Of a DNA stretch of 64,000 nucleotides, positions 16,376-25,412 are shown in pieces. A program made the translations under genes and the position numbers. The stretch covers positions 31,877 to 95,876 of the forward strand of contig NZ_BNBC01000012.1 of assembly GCF_014654675.1 (NCBI RefSeq), in the 5' to 3' direction. Every line of letters begins with the position of its first letter. Within the stretch, counting starts at the first letter, position 1. The notes beneath the pieces were generated by a model. It had not been told where the DNA came from. It ran no database searches and saw only the letters and a program-made list of their open reading frames with translations. The stretch comes from Streptomyces spiralis. Its GTDB lineage: Bacteria > Actinomycetota > Actinomycetes > Streptomycetales > Streptomycetaceae.

Positions 16376-17026
16376 TCACTTTCCGCCGAACCGCCGCCGC
16401 GACTCCTCGGCCTCGGCCAGCCGGCGCAAGCTGAGCAGCACCGGCTCGTACAGCACGGTCAGCGCCACCGCGGCCTCCACCTGCTCGTCCGGCGTCCCGT
16501 ACCGCTCGACCAGGTCCAGGTCCGTCGCCGCGATCCGCTCCATCGCGCGGGCGTAGGGCTCCAAGTCGGCGGTGGCGCATGGATAGCCGAGCCGGGCGAG
16601 CGCGGCGATCGCGGTGACCAGCATTCCGTACGCCGGTGCGGTCGGCGTCTCGCCGGACGGTCCGCCGTAGCACCAGCCGAGCCGGTCCATGAGTTCGGTG
16701 GCCGTACGCCGGGCGGAGTCGGTCGCCGGGTCGCTCTCGTCGGGCGCCGGGCCGTGCGGCAGGGCCCATACCGCCGTGCCCAGTCGTCTGTTCCGGTCCA
16801 GCTCCTCGTCCTGCAGGGCGGCGAGCACCTCGCGCGCCGAGTTCACCGGGATCCGCCCCACCTGGATCATCGCCCGCACCAGCCGCAGCCGCCGCAGATG
16901 CCCCTCGTCGTAGTCGGCCTGGGTGGCCGTGATCCGGCGGCCGGGGTGCAGCAGTCCCTCGCGCAGGTAGTACTTGATCGTCGCCGTGGAGACCCCGCTG
17001 CGTGTGCTCAGCTCCGCCAGTCGCAT
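16376..17026 (-). CDS. MerR-family transcriptional regulator
   Basis: This 216-residue regulator begins MRLAELSTRSGVSTATIKYY, a MerR winged helix-turn-helix. The wing continues through LREGLLHPGRRITATQADYDEGHLRRLRLVRAM. The C-terminal part is helical with no obvious metal-binding cysteine pattern, so an organic ligand or partner is more likely. It is divergent from the DUF4188 gene, with a perfect palindrome in the shared upstream region, so it probably controls that gene and itself. I chose ATG at 17026 because it opens the DNA-binding domain. An ATG at 17068 would add 14 charged residues and lie only 14 bp from the palindrome. Confidence 0.9.
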   Translation of the reverse strand: MRLAELSTRSGVSTATIKYYLREGLLHPGRRITATQADYDEGHLRRLRLVRAMIQVGRIPVNSAREVLAALQDEELDRNRRLGTAVWALPHGPAPDESDPATDSARRTATELMDRLGWCYGGPSGETPTAPAYGMLVTAIAALARLGYPCATADLEPYARAMERIAATDLDLVERYGTPDEQVEAAVALTVLYEPVLLSLRRLAEAEESRRRFGGK

Positions 17027-17081
17027 CCCGGTGCCGTGTCCTTTCCTCTCGTGCCCTCTTGCGTCCATGCTTGGGTAGTGT

Positions 17082-17103
17082 CACTATCCAAGCATGGATA
17101 GTG
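17082..17103. promoter_or_regulatory. Palindromic operator between MerR and DUF4188 genes
   Basis: Perfect 9-bp arms CACTATCCA and TGGATAGTG lie around a 4-nt spacer (AGCA). Overlapping half-sites flank it, including GGATAG-TGAAG-CTATCC just to the right. The size and position fit a MerR dimer site in a divergent promoter. Confidence 0.8.
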
Positions 17104-17163
17104 AAGCTATCCAATAAGGGGCCGAAGCTGCCGACGGAATCGGCGTGAGGGATGGGGGACGTC

Positions 17164-17649
17164 GTGGGTGCGAAGCTGATCGAAGGGCGCATGACCGCCG
17201 CGGGTGAGGGCGAGGTGGTGGTCTTCCTGATCGGAATGCGGATCAACAGCTTTGTCGCGGTGCGGAGTTGGTGGCCGGTGGCCAGGGCGATGGGACCGAT
17301 GATCGCGGAGCTGGCCCGCGACAAGGACAGCGGGCTGCTGGGCTACAAGGCCCTGCTCGGCGGGCCGCGCGAGGCGTACCTGGTCCAGTACTGGGAGTCG
17401 AAGGAGAAGCTCCTCGCCTACGCCGTCGCCCCGGACCACCGTCATCACCCGGCCTGGGCCGCCTTCAACCGGCGGCTGCGGGAGGGCAAGGGCAAGGTCG
17501 GCTTCTGGCACGAGACGTACGTCGTCCCGGCGGGCTCCCATGAGTCGATCTACATGAACATGCCCGAGTACGGCCTGGGCAGGGCCACCGGAGTCGTCCC
17601 GGTGGGTCACCGCGGAAACCGGGCGGCGGACCGCCTCCGAGCCTCTTGA
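17164..17649 (+). CDS. DUF4188 (monooxygenase-like) protein
   Basis: This roughly 161-residue DUF4188 protein may be a dimeric alpha-beta barrel enzyme related to small heme-free monooxygenases. The evidence is the pattern VVVFLIGMRINSFVAVRSWWPV, LLGYKALLGGPREAYLVQYW and FWHETYVVPAGSHESIYMNMP. The reaction is not known to me. I prefer GTG at 17164 because GGGGGAC lies 5-6 nt upstream. The ATG at 17152 would add four residues and has no spaced site. Its divergence from a MerR regulator suggests an inducible detoxification or stress gene. Confidence 0.8.
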   Translation: MGAKLIEGRMTAAGEGEVVVFLIGMRINSFVAVRSWWPVARAMGPMIAELARDKDSGLLGYKALLGGPREAYLVQYWESKEKLLAYAVAPDHRHHPAWAAFNRRLREGKGKVGFWHETYVVPAGSHESIYMNMPEYGLGRATGVVPVGHRGNRAADRLRAS

Positions 17650-17980
17650 ACGACATGCGGCCGGACTGGGACTGAACGGATACGGCCGGGGGATCGCCCG
17701 TGGAGGCGGACGGACGCCGGTCGCGCGGTGCCGGATCCGGTCGTGGGCCGTCGCCCTGAAGCGGGCCGTAGGGGAGGCCTGCCCGAGCCCGGGTGGCGGT
17801 GCCTGTCGTCACGCGGGGCAGGAGTGTCGGCTTCCCGGGCCCGGCGCCCGTGACGGGGCACCGCTCCCTTCCGTTCGCATGGGCCATGGAGCGTCAGGCC
17901 CGCGGTCGTCCGCGTACCGCCCGGCAGGGCCCGCCGCGGCGTTGAGGCCGGCCCTGTCCTGGCGGGGGTGGTCGGTGCGG
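17650..17980. other. Intergenic region between convergent DUF4188 and ndgR genes
   Basis: This 331-bp very GC-rich stretch lies between two gene ends. I see no gene, RNA or strong terminator in it. Confidence 0.5.
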
Positions 17981-18697
17981 TCAGCCGGAGCGGCGGAGGG
18001 CCTCGGAGAGGCGGCCGGCGGCGTCGATGACCGCCTGGGCGTGCATGCGGCCCGGGTGGCGCGTGAGGCGCTCGATGGGGCCGGAGACGGACACCGCGGC
18101 CACCACCCGGTTCGAGGGGCCGCGCACCGGCGCGGAGACGGACGCGACGCCCGGCTCGCGCTCGCCGATGGACTGGGCCCAGCCCCGGCGCCGTACGCCC
18201 GACAGGGCCGTCGCCGTGAAGCGGGCGCCCTGGAGGCCCCGGTGCAGCCGCTCCGGCTCCTCCCATGCCATCAGGACCTGTGCCGAGGAGCCCGCCTTCA
18301 TCGTCAGCGTCGAACCGACCGGGACCGTGTCCCGAAGGCCGGACAGGCGCTCCGCCGCGGCGACGCAGATGCGCATGTCGCCCTGGCGGCGGTAGAGCTG
18401 CGCGCTCTCGCCCGTGACGTCCCGGAGGTGGGTGAGCACCGGGCCCGCGGTGGCGAGGAGACGATCCTCACCCGCGGCCGCGGCCAGTTCCGCCAGGCGG
18501 GGGCCGAGAATGAATCGACCCTGCATGTCGCGCGCCACCATGCGGTGGTGTTCCAGGGCCACGGCCAGCCGGTGGGCCGTGGGTCGTGCCAGTCCGGTCG
18601 CCGCGACCAGACCCGCGAGGGTGGCCGGACCGGACTCCAGGGCGCTCAGGACAAGGGCTGCCTTGTCCAGAACGCCGACGCCGCTACTGTTGTCCAT
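17981..18697 (-). CDS. ndgR: IclR-family regulator NdgR
   Basis: This 238-residue IclR-family regulator begins [20 protein letters not shown]. An N-terminal winged helix ([20 protein letters not shown]) is followed by an IclR effector-binding domain with [31 protein letters not shown] and [16 protein letters not shown]. Sequence and position next to leuCD match Streptomyces NdgR, which controls leucine and other amino-acid-dependent growth, thiol stress genes and antibiotic production. I chose ATG at 18697, which gives the known length of about 238. It is divergent from leuC, with a palindrome between them. Confidence 0.95.
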   Translation of the reverse strand: MDNSSGVGVLDKAALVLSALESGPATLAGLVAATGLARPTAHRLAVALEHHRMVARDMQGRFILGPRLAELAAAAGEDRLLATAGPVLTHLRDVTGESAQLYRRQGDMRICVAAAERLSGLRDTVPVGSTLTMKAGSSAQVLMAWEEPERLHRGLQGARFTATALSGVRRRGWAQSIGEREPGVASVSAPVRGPSNRVVAAVSVSGPIERLTRHPGRMHAQAVIDAAGRLSEALRRSG

Positions 18698-18705
18698 GCA
18701 ACGAT

Positions 18706-18734
18706 ACTTGCGTCTCACTCTGTGAAACGCAAGT
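18706..18734. promoter_or_regulatory. Putative NdgR operator between ndgR and leuC
   Basis: Arms ACTTGCGTCTCAC and GTGAAACGCAAGT flank 3 nt, with 12 of 13 positions symmetric. The element starts 8 bp upstream of the ndgR ATG and lies in the leuC promoter region. That position suits autoregulation and control of leuCD. Confidence 0.75.
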
Positions 18735-18894
18735 TCAATTTTCCGTGGAACACGCCACCCTGGATGTCACGAAGGCACAGCGGCCCGCGGATCAACGGGC
18801 CTGGTGGCGGTCGCCCGGACGCAGGGGCGCGGGCGACGCCTCCTCAAGATCTCTAGTTGGGTCGGCGGACACCTGCCGGCCGGAGGGAACAGCG

Positions 18895-20325
18895 ATGGGT
18901 AGGACACTCGCGGAGAAGGTCTGGGACGACCACGTCGTCCGGCGCGCCGAGGGCGAGCCCGACCTCCTCTTCATCGATCTGCACCTGCTGCACGAGGTGA
19001 CCAGCCCCCAGGCCTTCGACGGCCTCCGCAAGAGCGGGCGCGGCGTGCGCCGCCTCGACCTGACCATCGCCACCGAGGACCACAACACCCCCACCCTGGA
19101 CATCGACAAGCCGATCGCGGACCCGGTCTCCCGCGCCCAGCTGGAGACGCTGCGCAAGAACTGCGCCGACTTCGGCGTCCGGCTGCACCCGCTGGGCGAC
19201 GTCGAGCAGGGCGTCGTCCACGTGGTGGGACCGCAGCTCGGTCTCACCCAGCCCGGCACGACCGTGGTCTGCGGCGACTCGCACACCTCCACGCACGGCG
19301 CCTTCGGCGCGCTGGCGTTCGGCATCGGCACCTCCCAGGTCGAGCACGTGCTGGCCACCCAGACGCTGCCGATGGCCCGCCCGAAGACCATGGCGATCAC
19401 CGTCGACGGCGAACTGCCCGAGGGCGTCACGGCCAAGGACCTGATCCTGGCGATCATCGCCAGGATCGGCACGGGCGGCGGCCAGGGCTACGTCCTGGAG
19501 TACCGCGGCTCCGCCATCGAGAAGCTCTCGATGGAGGCCCGCATGACCATCTGCAACATGTCGATCGAGGCCGGCGCCCGCGCGGGCATGATCGCCCCCG
19601 ACGAGACCACGTTCGAGTACCTCAAGGGCCGCCCGCACGCCCCCGAGGGCGCCGACTGGGACGCCGCGGTCGCGTACTGGAAGACGCTGAAGACCGACGA
19701 CGACGCCGAGTTCGACGCCGAGGTCGTCATCGACGCCGCCGAACTGTCCCCGTTCGTCACCTGGGGCACCAACCCCGGCCAGGGCGCGCCGCTTTCGGCG
19801 TCCGTCCCCGACCCGGCTTCGTACGAAGACGCTTCGGAGCGCCTGGCCGCCGAAAAGGCCCTGGAGTACATGGGGTTGGAGGCCGGACAGCCGCTGCGCT
19901 CCGTCAAGGTGGACACCGTCTTCGTAGGCTCCTGCACCAACGGGCGCATCGAGGACCTGCGCGCCGCCGCCGGGATCCTGAAGGACCGCAAAGTCGCCGA
20001 CGGCGTACGGATGCTGGTCGTCCCGGGCTCCGCGCGCGTGGGCCTGCAGGCCGTCTCCGAGGGCCTGGACGTGGTCTTCAAGGAGGCCGGCGCCGAATGG
20101 CGGCACGCGGGCTGCTCGATGTGCCTGGGCATGAACCCCGACCAGCTGGCCCCGGGCGAGCGCTCCGCCTCCACCTCCAACCGCAACTTCGAGGGCCGGC
20201 AGGGCAAGGGCGGCCGTACGCACCTGGTGTCGCCGCAGGTCGCGGCCGCCACCGCCGTCCTGGGCCACCTGGCCTCCCCGGCCGACCTGTCCGACGCCGC
20301 AACCCGTACGCCCGCTGGAGTCTGA
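18895..20325 (+). CDS. leuC: 3-isopropylmalate dehydratase large subunit
   Basis: This 476-residue aconitase-family subunit works with LeuD to isomerise 2- to 3-isopropylmalate in leucine synthesis. The three iron-sulfur cluster cysteines are visible at residue 347 (GSCTNG) and residues 407 and 410 (GCSMCLG). The N-terminus [14 protein letters not shown] and the motif [30 protein letters not shown] (in two parts, GDSHTSTHG and [11 protein letters not shown]) are typical. ATG at 18895 has GGAGG upstream. leuD follows after 6 bp. Confidence 0.98.
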   Translation: MGRTLAEKVWDDHVVRRAEGEPDLLFIDLHLLHEVTSPQAFDGLRKSGRGVRRLDLTIATEDHNTPTLDIDKPIADPVSRAQLETLRKNCADFGVRLHPLGDVEQGVVHVVGPQLGLTQPGTTVVCGDSHTSTHGAFGALAFGIGTSQVEHVLATQTLPMARPKTMAITVDGELPEGVTAKDLILAIIARIGTGGGQGYVLEYRGSAIEKLSMEARMTICNMSIEAGARAGMIAPDETTFEYLKGRPHAPEGADWDAAVAYWKTLKTDDDAEFDAEVVIDAAELSPFVTWGTNPGQGAPLSASVPDPASYEDASERLAAEKALEYMGLEAGQPLRSVKVDTVFVGSCTNGRIEDLRAAAGILKDRKVADGVRMLVVPGSARVGLQAVSEGLDVVFKEAGAEWRHAGCSMCLGMNPDQLAPGERSASTSNRNFEGRQGKGGRTHLVSPQVAAATAVLGHLASPADLSDAATRTPAGV

Positions 20326-20331
20326 TCAATC

Positions 20332-20925
20332 ATGGAAGCCTTCACCACCCACACCGGCCGGGCCGTCCCGCTGCGCCGCTCCAACGTCGACACCGACCAG
20401 ATCATCCCCGCCCACTGGCTCAAGAAGGTCACCCGCGACGGGTTCGAGGACGGGCTGTTCGAGGCCTGGCGCAAGGACCCCGAGTTCGTGCTCAACCGCC
20501 CGGAGCGGCAGGGCGCCACGGTCCTGGTCGCCGGCCCCGACTTCGGCACCGGCTCCTCCCGTGAGCACGCCGTCTGGGCGCTGCAGAACTACGGCTTCAA
20601 GACCGTGATCTCCTCCCGCTTCGCCGACATCTTCCGCGGCAACTCGCTGAAGAACGGCCTGCTCACGGTGGTCCTGGAGCAGAAGATCGTGGACGCGCTG
20701 TGGGAGCTCACGGAGCGGGACCCGCAGGCCGAGATCACCGTCGACCTCGTCGCGCGCGAGGTGCGCGCCGAGGGCGTCACCGCCCCCTTCGAGCTGGACG
20801 AGAACTCCCGCTGGCGGCTGCTGAACGGCCTGGACGACATCTCGATCACCCTGCAGAACGAGGACGACATCGCCGCCTACGAGGCGAAGCGCCCGTCCTT
20901 CAAGCCGCGCACGCTGCCGGTCTGA
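20332..20925 (+). CDS. leuD: 3-isopropylmalate dehydratase small subunit
   Basis: This 197-residue swivel-domain subunit completes isopropylmalate isomerase. It has [14 protein letters not shown] near the N-terminus and [15 protein letters not shown] with [15 protein letters not shown], which contact the substrate. It begins 6 bp after leuC and ends just before a strong terminator, so leuCD forms one operon. Confidence 0.98.
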   Translation: MEAFTTHTGRAVPLRRSNVDTDQIIPAHWLKKVTRDGFEDGLFEAWRKDPEFVLNRPERQGATVLVAGPDFGTGSSREHAVWALQNYGFKTVISSRFADIFRGNSLKNGLLTVVLEQKIVDALWELTERDPQAEITVDLVAREVRAEGVTAPFELDENSRWRLLNGLDDISITLQNEDDIAAYEAKRPSFKPRTLPV

Positions 20926-20958
20926 TCAACGGCGGGTTTCGGCCACCACGAAACGCCC

Positions 20959-20999
20959 CTGTACCCCCGATCGCCACGATCGGGGGTACAGCCGTTTTT
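20959..20999 (+). terminator. Terminator of leuCD
   Basis: Perfect 15-bp arms CTGTACCCCCGATCG and complement enclose a CCA loop. CCG and a run of five T follow. Confidence 0.95.
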
Positions 21000-21176
21000 C
21001 GGGCCCGCGCCCCCGGCGCGCCGCCGTGCGGCAGGCCAACTTCCCACGTTAGGACGGTTTTTGCCGGGGTACGCGAGAGCCGAGGCCCCGGCCGGAGGAA
21101 GCGCCCGGAAGGCCGTCCGGGGCGGCAGTTGTCCCCTGCGCAGGCGACAACTCGCCCCAGATGGCACAATCTGTGC

Positions 21177-21407
21177 ATGGACAACGACGGCCAACTCGAG
21201 CTCTATACGGCGGTCGCGGCCCAACTCAAGGAAGCGCACGCAAGAGTGCGCGCACTGCAAGTCCCGGAGGGCGTACGGATGGCGCTGACCCGGAAGCTGC
21301 TGGTCATTACGGCCGCGGCCAAGCACGATCTCGCCGCTGCGACAAGGCGACTGGAGCGGTTCACGGCGGACCTCGACGAGGGTCGAATCCCCGAAGAGGA
21401 AGCCTGA
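21177..21407 (+). CDS. Conserved small helical protein of unknown function
   Basis: This 76-residue protein, MDNDGQLELYTAVAAQLKEA onward, is predicted to be all-helical and is rich in Ala, Arg and Leu. It has an acidic end RFTADLDEGRIPEEEA. No membrane segment or metal motif is visible. The ATG at 21177 has no recognisable ribosome-binding site and follows CACAAT by only 6 nt, so a leaderless transcript is possible but unproven. Position between leuD and hupS is, from memory, conserved in Streptomyces. Confidence 0.75.
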   Translation: MDNDGQLELYTAVAAQLKEAHARVRALQVPEGVRMALTRKLLVITAAAKHDLAAATRRLERFTADLDEGRIPEEEA

Positions 21408-21465
21408 TCAACTTCGAGGCCGACCGAGTCCGCTGCGGCACAAGGGTGATTAGCCCGTTTCGTGT

Positions 21466-21494
21466 TTGATTTGCGGTATATATCTGCCTAACGT
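21466..21494 (+). promoter_or_regulatory. Candidate hupS promoter
   Basis: TTGATT and TAACGT are separated by 17 nt, about 50 bp upstream of the hupS GTG, in a distinctly AT-richer stretch. It matches a vegetative-type -35/-10 pair loosely and is a visual call only. Confidence 0.5.
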
Positions 21495-21545
21495 GCGAAA
21501 AAGCTTGAACACTTTCGTTCTGGCAAGGTCTCCGAAGGGGAAGAC

Positions 21546-22172
21546 GTGAACAAGGCGCAGCTCGTAGAAGCGATTGCCGACAAGATGGGCGGCCGGCAGC
21601 AGGCCGCCGACGCCGTCGACGCGGTACTGGACGCCATCGTCCGCGCGGTCGTCGGGGGAGACCGGGTCTCGGTCACCGGCTTCGGGTCCTTCGAGAAGGT
21701 GGACCGTCCGGCGCGCTACGCCCGCAACCCGCAGACGGGGGAGCGGGTGCGGGTCAAGAAGACCTCCGTTCCCCGCTTCCGGGCCGGCCAGGGCTTCAAG
21801 GACCTGGTGAGCGGCTCGAAGAAGCTCCCGAAGCACGACATCGCGGTGAAGAAGGCGCCCAAGGGCAGCCTGACCGGGCCGACCGCCACCATCGCCAAGG
21901 CGGCCGGCAAGAAGGCCGCCGCGAAGAAGACGACGGGTGCGGTCAAGAAGGCCGCCGCGAAGAAGGCGGCGGCCAAGAAGGCCCCGGCGAAGAAGACGAC
22001 CGCGGCGGCCAAGAAGACCACGGCGGCCAAGAAGACCACGGCCGCGGCCGCGGCGAAGAAGACCACGGCCAAGAAGGCCCCGGCGAAGAAGGCGACGGCG
22101 AAGAAGGCCCCGGCCAAGAAGTCGACCGCTCGCAAGACCACCGCCAAGAAGACCACCGCCCGCAGCAAGTAG
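21546..22172 (+). CDS. hupS: HU-family nucleoid protein HupS with lysine-rich tail
   Basis: This 208-residue DNA-binding protein has an HU domain at residues 1-95: MNKAQLVEAIADKMG, VSVTGFGSFEKVDRPARYARNP and VPRFRAGQGFKDLV. A histone H1-like tail of repeated KKA, PAKK and TTAKK motifs follows from about 105 to the end. This two-part architecture is that of HupS, the sporulation-associated HU protein that compacts spore chromosomes in Streptomyces. The GTG start has AAGGGGA about 5 nt upstream. The tail is encoded by imperfectly repetitive DNA (21900-22170). Confidence 0.96.
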   Translation: MNKAQLVEAIADKMGGRQQAADAVDAVLDAIVRAVVGGDRVSVTGFGSFEKVDRPARYARNPQTGERVRVKKTSVPRFRAGQGFKDLVSGSKKLPKHDIAVKKAPKGSLTGPTATIAKAAGKKAAAKKTTGAVKKAAAKKAAAKKAPAKKTTAAAKKTTAAKKTTAAAAAKKTTAKKAPAKKATAKKAPAKKSTARKTTAKKTTARSK

Positions 22173-22195
22173 GCGCAAGCAGGTACCCACGCGCC

Positions 22196-22233
22196 GGGCC
22201 GGACTCCCGAGGGAGCCCGGCCCGCGGCGTTTT
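22196..22233 (+). terminator. Terminator after hupS
   Basis: Arms GGGCCGG-A-CTCCC and GGGAG-C-CCGGCCC enclose a GA loop, followed by GCGGCG and TTTT. Confidence 0.85.
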
Positions 22234-22254
22234 AGGTCTCGGAAGGTTCCGGTC

Positions 22255-22458
22255 TCAGAAGGTCTGCAGCGTCACCAGCGTGATCCGCAGGGCGGTCCCG
22301 TCGCCCTCCGTCTCGATCCGCACCCGCTGCCCTGGGCGCAACAGCCGCAGGCCGCCCGCGTCGAACGCCGCCGCGTCGAAGGGCACCGGGGTGCCGTCGT
22401 CCAGAAGTACCTGCCCGCTGCGGCTGTCGGGGTCGTACGTGTATGCGGTCGCCTGCAT
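22255..22458 (-). CDS. Small cold-shock-like beta-rich protein
   Basis: This 67-residue protein has the pattern GQVLLDDGTPVPFDAAAFD followed by LRLLRPGQRVRIETEG, which resembles one half of a cold-shock/OB-fold domain. The RNA-binding aromatic motifs of true Csp proteins are missing. I chose ATG at 22458. Longer readings add Arg-rich sequence unlike the rest. The gene converges on hupS and lies 146 bp from the cofC stop in the same orientation. Function is unknown. Confidence 0.7.
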   Translation of the reverse strand: MQATAYTYDPDSRSGQVLLDDGTPVPFDAAAFDAGGLRLLRPGQRVRIETEGDGTALRITLVTLQTF

Positions 22459-22603
22459 GACGGCCAGCGTAGTGCCCCCGGCGGCCGTCCGTTGTCGCCG
22501 TGGTGCCGTCGGACGCCGGCGGGTTGCGGGCGCGTCGTGGCCGGTCGCGCAGTTCCCCGCGCCCCACCGCTCACCCACTCACCCCCCGCCCCTTCCGCAC
22601 CCC

Positions 22604-23242
22604 CTAGGACCCGGGAATCAGCAACCCCGCCGACACCGCCGCCGTGTGCGGGCCCACCCCGAGGGCCAGGGCCGCCCGCAGGTCCGCGCCGGTGTCCACG
22701 TCCTGGCGTACGGAACCGACCCCGTCGAGCCTCAGTTCCACCGCGCCGGAGGCCCGGTGACGGGCACGGGAATCCCTCCCGAAACGCGGAAGCAATTCAT
22801 GCTCCGGGCCCGCACCGAGAAGTGTCGTTCCGACCCTCGCGGCGTCCGCGAGAAATGCGCGCGGGAATTCCGCGGCCGCGTTCAGAACCCGTGCCAATTC
22901 CAGGGGCCGGAGTGCGGGAAGATCGGCGTTCAGGGCCGCCACGGGACTTTCGGGACGCGATGCCCGTACGGCCGCCGCCCCGTGCGCGAGGGCGGCGTTC
23001 AGGCCGGCGCCCGGCGCGTCCGGGACGATCCGCGCGCCCAGTGCCGCCAGCTCCCGCCCCGCCAGGGCGTCGTTCGTGACGACCGCCACATCCGCGACCG
23101 CCGGGCAGCCCAGGGCCGCCGCCACGGTGTCCTGCGCGAAGGCGAGGGCGAGGCCCGGCCGGACCCCGTCGTGAGCGGTGTCCGAGAGCCTGCTCTTGGC
23201 CCGCGTCAGGGGCTTCAGGGGGATGACCAAGGTCCACTGCAC
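22604..23242 (-). CDS. cofC: 2-phospho-L-lactate/phosphoenolpyruvate guanylyltransferase (coenzyme F420)
   Basis: This 212-residue nucleotidyltransferase starts after GTG with QWTLVIPLKPLTRAKSRL, the CofC/FbiD entry motif. VAVVTNDALAGRELAALGA and ALNADLPALRPLEL (the metal- and nucleotide-binding DLP) follow. It activates 2-phospholactate or PEP with GTP for F420 assembly. The start at 23242 is set by the motif position. Longer versions add proline-rich sequence. It is divergent from plsC. Confidence 0.9.
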   Translation of the reverse strand: MQWTLVIPLKPLTRAKSRLSDTAHDGVRPGLALAFAQDTVAAALGCPAVADVAVVTNDALAGRELAALGARIVPDAPGAGLNAALAHGAAAVRASRPESPVAALNADLPALRPLELARVLNAAAEFPRAFLADAARVGTTLLGAGPEHELLPRFGRDSRARHRASGAVELRLDGVGSVRQDVDTGADLRAALALGVGPHTAAVSAGLLIPGS

Positions 23243-23443
23243 GGGCGTTCGCCCCCCTCTCTCGTCCAAGACATTCTCCCCGGCCCGTCCGGCGCTCCCG
23301 GACTCGGCCCGGGGGCGCCGAACCCCCTGCAAGAGCGGGTGCGGGTGACGGTCGGGCGTACGGTGTTCTCGACAGACCGGCGGCATGGGGCGACACTTGT
23401 GCGGCCCCCGGCCCCGGGGGCAGTCCTAGAGGAAGGTGTCCGC

Positions 23444-24337
23444 GTGCCCCGCCGCAGAATCGGCTTCTGGTACCGCTTCGCAGCGGTGATCTGCAAACCA
23501 CCGCTGCTGGTTCTGATCAAGCGGGACTGGCGCGGAATCGAGAACATTCCGGCCGACGGCGGATTCATCACCGTGGTGAACCACAATTCCCACATCGACC
23601 CCTTCGCCTACGCCCACTTCCAGTACAACACCGGGCGGGTGCCGCGATTCCTGGCGAAGAGCGGGCTTTTCAAGAAGGGACTCGTGGGCGCCGCGATGCG
23701 CGGCACCGGCCAGATCCCCGTCTACCGCGAGAGCACGGACGCGCTGAGCGCCTTCCGCGCCGCCATCGACGCCGTGGAGCGCGGCGAGTGCGTCGCCTTC
23801 TACCCCGAGGGCACGCTGACCCGCGACCCGAACGGCTGGCCGATGACCGGCAAGACGGGGGCCGCGCGGGTCGCCCTGCAGACCAAGTGCCCGGTGATTC
23901 CTGTCGCCCAGTGGGGCGCCAACGAACTCCTGCCGCCCTACGCCAAGAAGCCGAACCTCCTGCCGCGCAAGACCCACCACGTGCTCGCCGGCCCGCCCGT
24001 GGACCTGTCGCGCTTCTACGACAAGGAGATGACCCCGGAGCTGCTGAAGGAGGCCACCGAGGTCATCATGGCGGCCATCACGCGCCAGCTGGAGCACATC
24101 CGCGGCGAGAAGGCCCCCTCCGTGGCCTACGACCCGCGCCGGGAGCGGATCGAGCAGCGCCGCAGGACCCAGGAGCAGAACCAGACCCAGGCCCAGGCCC
24201 GGACAAGGACGCAGGGCAGGCCCGCGACGTCCGGCCGGCCCGGGCCCGCGGATGGGGAAGCGGCACCGGAGGCGGCGCGGGAGACGGCACCGGAGGCGGC
24301 GCGGGAAGCCGTCCAGGAAGAGGGGCAGGGCACGTGA
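23444..24337 (+). CDS. plsC: 1-acyl-sn-glycerol-3-phosphate acyltransferase
   Basis: This 297-residue acyltransferase makes phosphatidic acid at the membrane. The catalytic HX4D motif is NHNSHID and the substrate-binding motif is FYPEGTLTRD. PVIPVAQWGANELLP is the third block. The last 75 residues are a low-complexity Arg/Gln then Glu/Ala tail with repeated EAARE(T/A) units, not needed for the fold. The GTG start at 23444 has GAGGAAGG about 7 nt upstream. Its stop overlaps the gpsA GTG, which ties acyl transfer to supply of glycerol-3-phosphate. Confidence 0.94.
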   Translation: MPRRRIGFWYRFAAVICKPPLLVLIKRDWRGIENIPADGGFITVVNHNSHIDPFAYAHFQYNTGRVPRFLAKSGLFKKGLVGAAMRGTGQIPVYRESTDALSAFRAAIDAVERGECVAFYPEGTLTRDPNGWPMTGKTGAARVALQTKCPVIPVAQWGANELLPPYAKKPNLLPRKTHHVLAGPPVDLSRFYDKEMTPELLKEATEVIMAAITRQLEHIRGEKAPSVAYDPRRERIEQRRRTQEQNQTQAQARTRTQGRPATSGRPGPADGEAAPEAARETAPEAAREAVQEEGQGT

Positions 24338-25353
24338 GCGAGCCGGTCAAGCCGGTCAAGGCGGCCGTCTTCGGCACCGGATCGTGGGGCACCGCCTTCG
24401 GGATGGTCCTGGCCGACGCCGGCTGCGACGTCACCCTGTGGGCCCGCCGCGCCGAACTCGCCGAGGCCGTCAACTCCACCCGGACCAACCCGGACTACCT
24501 GCCCGGCATGGAACTCCCGGAGAACCTGCGGGCCACCGCGGACGCCGCCGAGGCCGCCCGCGACGCCGACTTCACCGTGCTGGCCGTCCCCTCGCAGACC
24601 CTGCGCGACAACCTGGCCCAGTGGCGGCCGCTGCTCGCGCCGGACACGGTCCTGGTCTCGCTGATGAAGGGCGTCGAACTCGGTTCGGCGATGCGCATGA
24701 GCGAGGTGATCGAGGACGTCGCCAAGGTCCACGCCGACCGCATCGCGGTGGTCACCGGACCCAACCTGGCCCGCGAGATCGCCGCCCGCATGCCGGCCGC
24801 CGCCGTGGTGGCCTGCACCGACGAGGCCGTCGCCCAGCGGCTCCAGGCCGCCTGCCACACCCCGTACTTCCGCCCGTACACCAACACCGACGTCGTCGGC
24901 TGCGAACTGGGCGGGGCCGTCAAGAACGTGATCGGGCTGGCCGTCGGCATCGCGGACGGCATGGGTCTCGGCGACAACGCCAAGGGCTCGCTCATCACCC
25001 GCGGGCTGGCCGAGACCACCCGGCTGGGGATGGCCCTGGGCGCCGACCCGCTGACCTTCTCCGGACTCGCCGGCCTCGGCGACCTGGTGGCCACCTGCTC
25101 CTCGCCGCTGTCGCGCAACCACACCTTCGGCACCAACCTGGGCAAGGGCATGACCCTGCAGGAGACCATCGCGGTCACCAAGCAGACCGCCGAGGGCGTC
25201 AAGTCGTGCGAGTCCGTGCTGGATCTGGCCCGTCGGCACGGCGTCGACATGCCCATCACCGAGACGGTCGTCGGCATCGTGCACGAGGGCAAGCCCCCGG
25301 TGGTGGCCCTCAAGGAGCTGATGTCGCGCAGTGCGAAGCCCGAGCGACGCTGA
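24334..25353 (+). CDS. gpsA: NAD(P)-dependent glycerol-3-phosphate dehydrogenase
   Basis: This 339-residue enzyme reduces dihydroxyacetone phosphate to sn-glycerol-3-phosphate for phospholipids. The Rossmann motif FGTGSWGTA lies at residues 13-21. VVTGPNLAREIA and the catalytic lysine region ELGGAVKNVIGLAVGIADG are clear. The GTG start overlaps the plsC stop (GTGA). The gene ends 59 bp before ddlA. Confidence 0.97.
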   Translation: MSEPVKPVKAAVFGTGSWGTAFGMVLADAGCDVTLWARRAELAEAVNSTRTNPDYLPGMELPENLRATADAAEAARDADFTVLAVPSQTLRDNLAQWRPLLAPDTVLVSLMKGVELGSAMRMSEVIEDVAKVHADRIAVVTGPNLAREIAARMPAAAVVACTDEAVAQRLQAACHTPYFRPYTNTDVVGCELGGAVKNVIGLAVGIADGMGLGDNAKGSLITRGLAETTRLGMALGADPLTFSGLAGLGDLVATCSSPLSRNHTFGTNLGKGMTLQETIAVTKQTAEGVKSCESVLDLARRHGVDMPITETVVGIVHEGKPPVVALKELMSRSAKPERR

Positions 25354-25412
25354 GCGACCCCGGGCCGCCAACGCTGCCCTGGGGCCCTACCAACGGGTAC
25401 TCTCATCGCGAT

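Noticed and set aside
17650..18266. Minus-strand open frame downstream of ndgR
   Set aside because: It overlaps ndgR in another frame and is Pro/Arg-rich without motifs.
18586..18894. Extended N-terminus for leuC
   Set aside because: The frame is open upstream, but the sequence is Arg/Pro-rich, crosses the ndgR operator, and the conserved LeuC start with GGAGG is at 18895.
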